A DNA stretch of 13,740 nucleotides, from contig NW_004191777.1 of the NCBI RefSeq assembly GCF_000330505.1, positions 444,556 through 458,295 on the forward strand, in the 5' to 3' direction. Made by a program: the position numbers and the translations under genes. This document shows, in pieces, positions 1 through 5,253 of this stretch. How positions within the stretch are numbered: the stretch's first letter is position 1; the number at the start of each line of letters is the position of its first letter. The notes below the pieces were generated by a model. The model was not told where the DNA came from, made no database searches, and was given only the letters and a program-made list of their open reading frames with translations. The stretch comes from Entamoeba invadens IP1 (taxonomy: Eukaryota > Evosea > Mastigamoebida > Endamoebidae).

Positions 1-400
1 ATGACTGTAATATTAATAATTTTGTATAAAATAATAAACTTATTTTGAATTAATTTTATAATTAAATTTATTATAACATAATAATATGAGGAAAACAAAT
101 ATTAGGGATAAATAAATGTTATTTAAAAATCAAAAGTAAAATTAAAACTATGAAAAAACTTTCAAAAAATATAAAACTAATTTAAAAAACAACAAAACAA
201 TATAAATGGTGAAAAAAACTATAAAAATGCAGGATTTCAGTTCCTCACAAAAATAACTGAAAAATAAAGATAAAAATTGTGATTCGACGGGATTATTATG
301 GTAGAACGATAGGATATTTAAAGTGCGAAAAAAATGGAAAATGGGAAAGAAAAACCCAAATTAAAAAAAAAGAAGTCCAAAAATGGGGTCTGATGTACAT
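1..400. other. AT-rich intergenic region, no gene seen
   Basis: No convincing coding region on either strand; reading frames are short and of low complexity. From about 1 to 230 the DNA is almost pure A/T. From about 230 to 400 G and C rise somewhat, as is typical just upstream of genes in this window. A sequence close to the Entamoeba TATA-like consensus (GGATATTTAAAG) lies at 312-323, and a GAAC lies at 303-306. They sit about 140 bases upstream of the next start codon, too far for its core promoter, so they may be chance or a distal element. Confidence 0.6.
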
Positions 401-460
401 TGGATATAAAGCAAATTGAACTACAAAGTTTAGTGGTACTCACAAGGAAGAAATAGCATA
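401..460 (+). promoter_or_regulatory. Core promoter of the CCCH zinc-finger gene
   Basis: A TATA-like GGATATAAAGC (402-412) is followed within 10 bases by a GAAC motif in the context ATTGAAC (about 415-421). The start codon follows at 461. Order and spacing match the Entamoeba core promoter, where TATA-like, GAAC and initiator elements precede a very short 5' leader. A clear initiator match is not visible, so the transcription start is only inferred, around 430-450. Confidence 0.5.
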
Positions 461-1329
461 ATGAACAAATACGAATACGTTGTCCCTACATCACTCTCCA
501 AAGACAGCTCGATATACGAACTGTTCTCCAGCCAAGAAAATTCTATGCTGAGCTCGTTTGTCTCCGACGAGCTCGATGCAGTCCCCACCGAAGAAGAAAA
601 AAAGTACTTCATGTCGCTTCAGGTTTGGGTTACTCTTATTTTATTTTGTAGAGGAGTGTGTCATCAGTAGAAAACAGACCCGATGTTCTCAAAGATCATT
701 GGTGATGACGAGGAAGAAGAAGAAATGGAAAACAAGAAGACGGGTACACCCGAGCTGAACTCACAATGCATCGGGAAAAGCGACTCTGACGAGCAAGACA
801 AGGATCAACCCTATGAAACAGACTCAAAAGAAAAGGTTGACAAAAAACCAGCATTCAAGGCAACTGTTAGTTCAAAACTTTTCGACATTCAAGCACCCCC
901 TTTCGTACACAACGAGTTCTTTGGAAACCCCTTCAAAAGACCACAGAGCAATCCAAGCCATTTTAATGGGCCCGAACAATTGGACATCCCGTTACAAGAA
1001 CCCTACCAAAACAAGTGGAGAACTCAGCCTTGTCTTTTTTATCAGAGATACGGATTTTGCAGAAAAGGTGACGAGTGCAATTTTCAGCACATCCCGTCGA
1101 CAGGAAAGCAGTTTATAAGTGTCGACCAGCTCTACCGCACAAAGCCGTGCAAATACTTTTTCACCACTGGAACATGCAGAAAGGGAGATAACTGCAACTA
1201 CTCACATGATGTTTCCGTTTGTTATTTGTTTACTTATGGTCATTTTGCTATTCGAACTGAATTCATTCGTGTCGAAGAACTTAGAAAACTAACGACCAGA
1301 AATTTAGCAACTACAAATTCGATGATTGA
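461..1329 (+). CDS. Tandem CCCH zinc-finger protein, three exons
   Basis: Inferred exons are 461-622, 671-1216 and 1285-1329, giving about 250 residues. Two classic C-x8-C-x5-C-x3-H fingers are visible: C175, C184, C190, H194 and C214, C223, C229, H233. Each is preceded by a basic lead-in (WRTQP and YRTKP). This is the architecture of tristetraprolin-type proteins, which bind AU-rich mRNA and control its decay; that role is inferred by family. Outside the fingers the protein is low complexity, with a Glu run near residues 66-72 and a Pro/Asn-rich stretch before finger 1. The first ATG after the TATA/GAAC pair was taken as start. Exons 1 and 2 join in frame by removing a 48-base intron. The 3' end is less sure: unspliced reading after finger 2 gives 53 unlikely hydrophobic residues to 1378, whereas splicing a GTTTGT...TTAG intron gives a short hydrophilic tail ending at TGA 1327-1329. 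Confidence 0.75.
623..670 (+). other. Intron 1 of the CCCH gene
   Basis: Donor GTTTGG and acceptor CAGTAG delimit 48 bases. Removal joins codon 54 (Gln) to a downstream Lys codon in phase 0 and opens the frame to the zinc fingers. An earlier TAG at 649-651 would give a 29-base intron and the wrong frame. The acceptor TAG (668-670) is also the only in-frame stop inside the intron, so an unspliced transcript ends exactly at the splice site. Confidence 0.75.
1217..1284 (+). other. Probable intron 2 of the CCCH gene
   Basis: The donor GTTTGT matches the Entamoeba consensus exactly, and an acceptor TTAG ends at 1284, for a length of 68 bases in phase 0. Splicing replaces an implausible hydrophobic extension with a 14-residue polar tail. 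Another TAG at 1305-1307 would instead give a tail of about five residues. A donor six bases upstream (GTTTCC) is also possible, so the exact ends are uncertain. Confidence 0.55.
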
Positions 1330-2344
1330 TTGGATTATTGCAATTTTTGTGTTTTGTGGAAGAGATTTGTGTGAATGAAGCGTTTTTGGGGTGTATGATT
1401 TCCGAAATGAAGTGAAAAACGTCAAAATACAACGAGTTTACTTTATTTGTAAATGTGAAGTTCTTTTCAAAAAGAAAAATTAATAGTTTTTCAATTAAAA
1501 AAAATAAATTGTGTTTCAACTCATTGAAATAATTTCTTAAAAAAGGCAAGTTTGCGCATGTTTTGTAGTTTCTTTTTTATTTGTTTTTGATTTTACTTTC
1601 GAATAAAACAACTAAAAAGTGTCTGATTGTTTATCAATTATTAAATGAAAAGAATTGGAAATTTTAGACGCAATTTTTTAGAGTTAAAAGAAGCAAGTTT
1701 ATTTTATTCATAAATAGTTGCTAAGAATTTCCCAAATTTCCTGTATTTTAACAAAAAAATGGACTTTTGTTCACAAATAAAAAGTTTGTTTTTTATTTTT
1801 TATTAACATTGAAAAAAGTATATTGAAATTAGGATTTGAATTGTTTGTATAAACAAAATCATAATAGAAAGTGTGTCAACTAAGGTTGTTGTTTATAAAC
1901 GCACAAAGAAAGATAAAAAACAATAATAATAGTGGTGTTTCAGAAAATGTGCTATTTAACACACACGATAGTGTGTTTGATGTTAATAAAAAAGTCGTTG
2001 GGCAAATGCTGAATTTTATTATATTAAGCAAAATATTTTCCTTTTGTTTTTCTTAATTTTAAAATATTAGATATTAGTATTGTAATATGTTAAATAATTC
2101 AAGTAAGAATTTTTCTATGAAATCCAAAAAATTTTTTACTCAACAAATCAATCCTAAAAGATGAAAAATATAGTTTTCGAATAACAAATAATTAGTTAAT
2201 TCTTAAATACAAAATCCTATTAAATAACGTTATTCTATTATATTTTTTTACTATTTTAAAAAATAGTTTAATTGATATTATAAATAAATTAAAATACAAA
2301 CTAGAATTTACAATTCTAAATTCCCGAATACATGAGTAGAAGTG
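1330..2344. other. AT-rich intergenic region, no gene seen
   Basis: This kilobase between the zinc-finger gene and eL40 holds the 3' end of the former, with T-rich stretches and TATTT/TAATT-type motifs usable for polyadenylation. It has no convincing coding frame; the longest open stretch (1871-2056) begins at a non-ATG codon and is low complexity. A somewhat GC-richer patch at 1865-2030 contains two small inverted repeats (1871-1904 and 1958-1977). No tRNA or known snRNA was recognised. Confidence 0.55.
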
Positions 2345-2405
2345 GTGTAAAATTACTTTGAACAGAAACAAAGGAACCCTGGAACTTGGAAATGTACTTC
2401 TAAAA
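2345..2405 (+). promoter_or_regulatory. Core promoter of eL40 with three GAAC motifs
   Basis: A weak TATA-like GTGTAAAATT (2345-2354) is followed by GAAC at 2360-2363 (context TTTGAACAG), then GAAC at 2374-2377 and 2382-2385. The start codon is at 2406. Entamoeba core promoters normally have one GAAC between the TATA-like element and the initiator. A tiny ATG-TAC-TTC-TAA frame at 2392-2403 ends just before the start and would matter only if transcription begins upstream of it. Confidence 0.45.
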
Positions 2406-2576
2406 ATGGGAATTGAGCCAGCTCTTGAGGCCATTGCTAAGAAGTACAACTGCGACAAAATGATTTGCAGAAGATGCTATGCGAGACTCCCGCTGAGAGC
2501 AACAACTTGCAGAAAGAAAAAATGTGGACACGCTGCTGATTTGAGAATCAAGAAGAAATTGCAACCAAAGAAGTAA
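2406..2576 (+). CDS. RPL40: 60S ribosomal protein eL40 (no ubiquitin moiety)
   Basis: The 56-residue protein matches the carboxyl half of eukaryotic ubiquitin-L40 precursors. It has the [11 protein letters not shown] core, a zinc-binding Cys set with x2, x10 and x4 spacing (C21, C24, C35, C40), the CRKKKCGH block and a lysine-rich tail. It is a structural component of the large cytosolic ribosomal subunit. The open frame continues upstream to 2358, but only through a TTG; the first in-frame ATG is 2406, in the context AAAAATGG. It places the mature eL40 sequence (GIEPAL) directly after the initiator Met. No ubiquitin sequence lies upstream, so this copy appears to be made as a free protein instead of being released from a ubiquitin fusion. 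Family identity is very secure; absence of an upstream exon is an inference. Confidence 0.93.
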   Translation: MGIEPALEAIAKKYNCDKMICRRCYARLPLRATTCRKKKCGHAADLRIKKKLQPKK

Positions 2577-3050
2577 TTTCTTTTATAAGGAGAATACTTT
2601 TGTCGTTTTGTTCCACATTTTTACAATCTTCTTATCAATTGTATATCTTTTCTTATCATTTCTTTTATATATTATAGTTAGTTTTATTTATTATATTACT
2701 ATTATAATTGAAAAGTTCAATTTTTTTTATTTATTTTTTTATTGTTTTTAATCATAATCAAACGTTGTAAAATAGTTATAAATTAAACATAAATAAACTA
2801 TATTCAAATTATAAAAATTAATACAATAGTTTTAGAAAAATCAATTAACAAGTTTGAAATGAAACTTCCCAAAGGTGTGTTTTTTCAAAACATTTTCTGT
2901 GATGTTTAGCTCAAATAAAATGTAACTCTGGACTTTTGGGAAATCAAATAAAAACTCGGCGAATAAAAATAGTTAAAAAGCGATTTGAAAAAACTCTATC
3001 CCGAAAAAACACGTCAAACACCACCAAATCAACTAAAAAATGCGCCAATC
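2577..3050. other. AT-rich intergenic region, no gene seen
   Basis: It begins with the T-rich 3' region of eL40, followed by nearly pure A/T to about 2855. From about 2860 to 3050 G and C content rises towards the syntaxin promoter. An 8-base inverted repeat (2866-2873 with 2935-2942) lies in this part. No coding frame or RNA gene was recognised. Confidence 0.55.
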
Positions 3051-3124
3051 TGGATTTAATTTGACACAATGAACATAGTCTGAGATTGTTTAGATTTGAA
3101 AAGAAGGAGAACTAGTAAATTGAG
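3051..3124 (+). promoter_or_regulatory. Core promoter of the syntaxin gene
   Basis: A TATA-like TGGATTTAAT (3051-3060) is followed by AATGAACAT (3068-3076), a close match to the Entamoeba GAAC element, about 50 bases upstream of the ATG at 3125. The transcription start is inferred around 3085-3110. Confidence 0.5.
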
Positions 3125-3829
3125 ATGGATCCACAACAAATATTAAACGAGTTACAAGCGCAAAAAAAGACGGTCGACGGCATTTTGTCGAAGCTCAAAT
3201 ACGCATCGAAAAACAGTGACGTCACTCTCTACAACCAAAAAAAGACTGAATTAGTCCAGGCGATCAACCAATTAGCAAACACGCTTGAAAAGGCAGAGAA
3301 AGTCCCCGAAAGCACTATAGAGGACAACCCTCAACTGAACTTCTCTGCTAAAGTAAAGCAATACATCGACTTCGGGTCGTCAATTGAAGCTAATATGCCA
3401 CCACCCCCACAACAATCATTTGGCGATCAAGGTACTGCTGAGAATCAACCACTTATTGGATACGATGATGGAAGTCGACTCACAGACCAAAGCAATTTGG
3501 TTATGGAAATGCATAAAGACGACACTCAACAAATTAGTGATATTACAACTCGAATGAAAGACTTGAACACGGGGTTCACTAAACTCCACTTCCTTGCAGA
3601 AATCCAACAAACGCAGTTGGACAATATTTATGACAATGTAATGACGGCTGATACTAAAGTCGCGGAAGGCGTGGAGGAAGTCGGAAAGGCTCAAACCTAC
3701 CAAAAAAAGGCTTCAAGAAAATTGTTATTCATCCTCTTGATCGTTGGGGCCGTTTTCATTGTTCTCGCCGTCATCGTAGCGATTATCCTCGCAGTACATT
3801 TCTCGAAAAAAGACAACGGCAATAATTGA
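3125..3829 (+). CDS. Qa-SNARE (syntaxin-like) membrane-fusion protein
   Basis: The 234-residue tail-anchored protein is a syntaxin. A SNARE heptad region at about 127-190 contains DLNTGFTKL, the zero-layer Gln (Q161) four residues before LDNI, the DNV motif, and the juxtamembrane KKASRK. One transmembrane helix follows at about 200-226, then an eight-residue polar tail. Qa-SNAREs form the target-membrane coiled coil that pairs with Qb, Qc and R-SNAREs to fuse vesicles; the organelle served cannot be read from the sequence. The N-terminal part (5-60) is a helical, Lys/Gln-rich segment too short for a full three-helix Habc domain. A Pro/Gln-rich linker (about 91-110) separates it from the SNARE motif. 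At 234 residues the protein is shorter than the roughly 280-330 usual for Qa-SNAREs. No intron is needed. The gene converges with an unrelated minus-strand gene 78 bases downstream. Confidence 0.9.
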   Translation: MDPQQILNELQAQKKTVDGILSKLKYASKNSDVTLYNQKKTELVQAINQLANTLEKAEKVPESTIEDNPQLNFSAKVKQYIDFGSSIEANMPPPPQQSFGDQGTAENQPLIGYDDGSRLTDQSNLVMEMHKDDTQQISDITTRMKDLNTGFTKLHFLAEIQQTQLDNIYDNVMTADTKVAEGVEEVGKAQTYQKKASRKLLFILLIVGAVFIVLAVIVAIILAVHFSKKDNGNN

Positions 3830-3907
3830 TTTGACACTTGTTATGTTCTTATTACTGAGAAGGATAAGAGACGACTAAATAAGTAATGTGTTATTGTTTG
3901 AGAACTT

Positions 3908-4801
3908 TTAGTAAGGATTGGAAGCTTTCGTGGCTTCGTTGAATTTCTTCTTATTTTTTTCGTTCCACGTGAACAGACGATTCTCTTTCATTATGTGACC
4001 AGAATCAACAATAACATCATCCATTTTCTGTGTGACATCCCAACATGCCACTACTAAGTCAAGATGCTGACTTAATGGCTGAGTGTTGATGATGTGGATT
4101 AGCCCTAACATCCGTCCTATCTTTTCACAGTGGTCTTTTATTTCTTTTTCATAACCAAATAAATCGTTTTTTAATCGCCAAAGCACTAATATTTGTGAAT
4201 ATTCAACTGCAAACTGAATGACTAAGTCGACAACCGCCGCGCAGTCATATATTTCTTTCGCATTTTCAATTATTCTCTTTATTCTTCTGTTGACTTCTTC
4301 TTCTGTTTTGCATATATAAGTAGGAACATTTTGAGTTATCAGTGGTATTTTATCGAATCTTGCTTGAACTATATTCGATGGATCTGAACACGTTTTGAAT
4401 AGATTAGTAAGAACATCAGAAGTAACAACCTCCTTCATCTTTTTATAAGCCGATCCCGAGGGCTTTGGCATATCTCTACTTTTGAAATTGAGTAACTTTT
4501 CTCTGAATTCAGCAGTTGAGTTGAGTCTTGGAACAGTTTCCATCTTAATGATTCCATTTCCAAGAAGTGATGCCTTAACCCATATATACCCTTCTTTTGT
4601 TTTAATTTGAAGTATGTCATGCTTTTTTGTTCTCCCCTCCTTTGAACATTTTCCTTGTCTAAGCACAGAACCACTAACAAAAGGTGTCTCGACATTCTGA
4701 TAATTTGAAAGAAACATTTGATGAGATACAACAGTACAAACACAATACATGACTGGGTTTGCCGACCATATTACAGTCTGGTTGAGAAAAATTGAACACA
4801 T
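3908..4801 (-). CDS. Unrecognised 297-residue protein
   Basis: A long intact minus-strand frame with a balanced, protein-like composition. The first ATG (4799-4801) was chosen; the frame extends one codon upstream only as GTG. I do not recognise a family. By residue pattern the first 90 residues look beta-rich, with alternating hydrophobic stretches and Cys at 2, 20, 22 and 52. They are followed by a basic, Pro/Ser-containing linker (about 95-125). The remainder to 297 appears mainly helical with charged heptad-like stretches (TEEEVNRRIKRIIENAKEIY at 166-185). The 1-90 block could be a small binding fold such as a PH-like or SH3-like module, but no diagnostic motif supports either. There is no signal peptide or clear membrane helix. 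The frame lies between convergent syntaxin and divergent Snu114, which says nothing about its job. A TATA/GAAC-type promoter upstream supports expression. Confidence 0.75.
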   Translation of the reverse strand: MCSIFLNQTVIWSANPVMYCVCTVVSHQMFLSNYQNVETPFVSGSVLRQGKCSKEGRTKKHDILQIKTKEGYIWVKASLLGNGIIKMETVPRLNSTAEFREKLLNFKSRDMPKPSGSAYKKMKEVVTSDVLTNLFKTCSDPSNIVQARFDKIPLITQNVPTYICKTEEEVNRRIKRIIENAKEIYDCAAVVDLVIQFAVEYSQILVLWRLKNDLFGYEKEIKDHCEKIGRMLGLIHIINTQPLSQHLDLVVACWDVTQKMDDVIVDSGHIMKENRLFTWNEKNKKKFNEATKASNPY

Positions 4802-4850
4802 CACCCCCTCTAATTATAAAGTTCCCTCTTTTTTCATTTTTAAATAAGTT
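4802..4850 (-). promoter_or_regulatory. Core promoter of the minus-strand orphan gene
   Basis: Read on the minus strand, a TATA-like CTTATTTAAAA (about 4838-4848) is followed by GGGAACTT, placing GAAC at 4824-4821. The ATG follows about 20 bases later. This order matches other genes in the window. Confidence 0.45.
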
Positions 4851-5253
4851 TATTATTAAGTTTAATTTATTTACTATATTTGTTTTTATAAAAACATTCA
4901 ATTTTTTTTTGTCAAAAAAAATCTAATCAATAATATCGGAAATAAATTTCTATTATTTTATAAGTTATATAATTGATTTCTAATTATTTAATTTTAAATA
5001 TTCCGTTATAATTTATAGATAATATAAAATAAATAATGAAATATTATTGTACTATATTTTGATATATCTTAAACTATAAAAATAATTACAATTTTTAAAA
5101 AATAAAATATAAAATTTAATTATAGTTAGGTATATATATAAAAGTAATTAATTTAATAAAACTATAATGTATTATAGAATAATTTGAATGTCAATTATCA
5201 TTAACAATATTTTATAATATACAATCAGTAAAAAAAAGTACTAAAAAAACCAA
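4851..5253. other. Very AT-rich spacer before Snu114
   Basis: An almost G/C-free stretch between the divergent orphan gene and Snu114. No coding frame, tRNA or repeat family was recognised. It must hold the Snu114 promoter, but no GAAC occurs in the last 100 bases before the ATG. Only generic TATA-like runs (for example around 5211-5221) and A-rich leader sequence are present. Confidence 0.55.

Noticed and set aside
1330..1413. Additional exon of the CCCH gene in another frame (1326-1413)
   Set aside because: The frame is open and somewhat protein-like, but no TAG acceptor in the right phase leads into it.
2358..2405. N-terminal extension of eL40 from 2358
   Set aside because: That start is TTG. 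The first ATG at 2406 gives the normal eL40 N-terminus, and the extension shows no similarity to ubiquitin.
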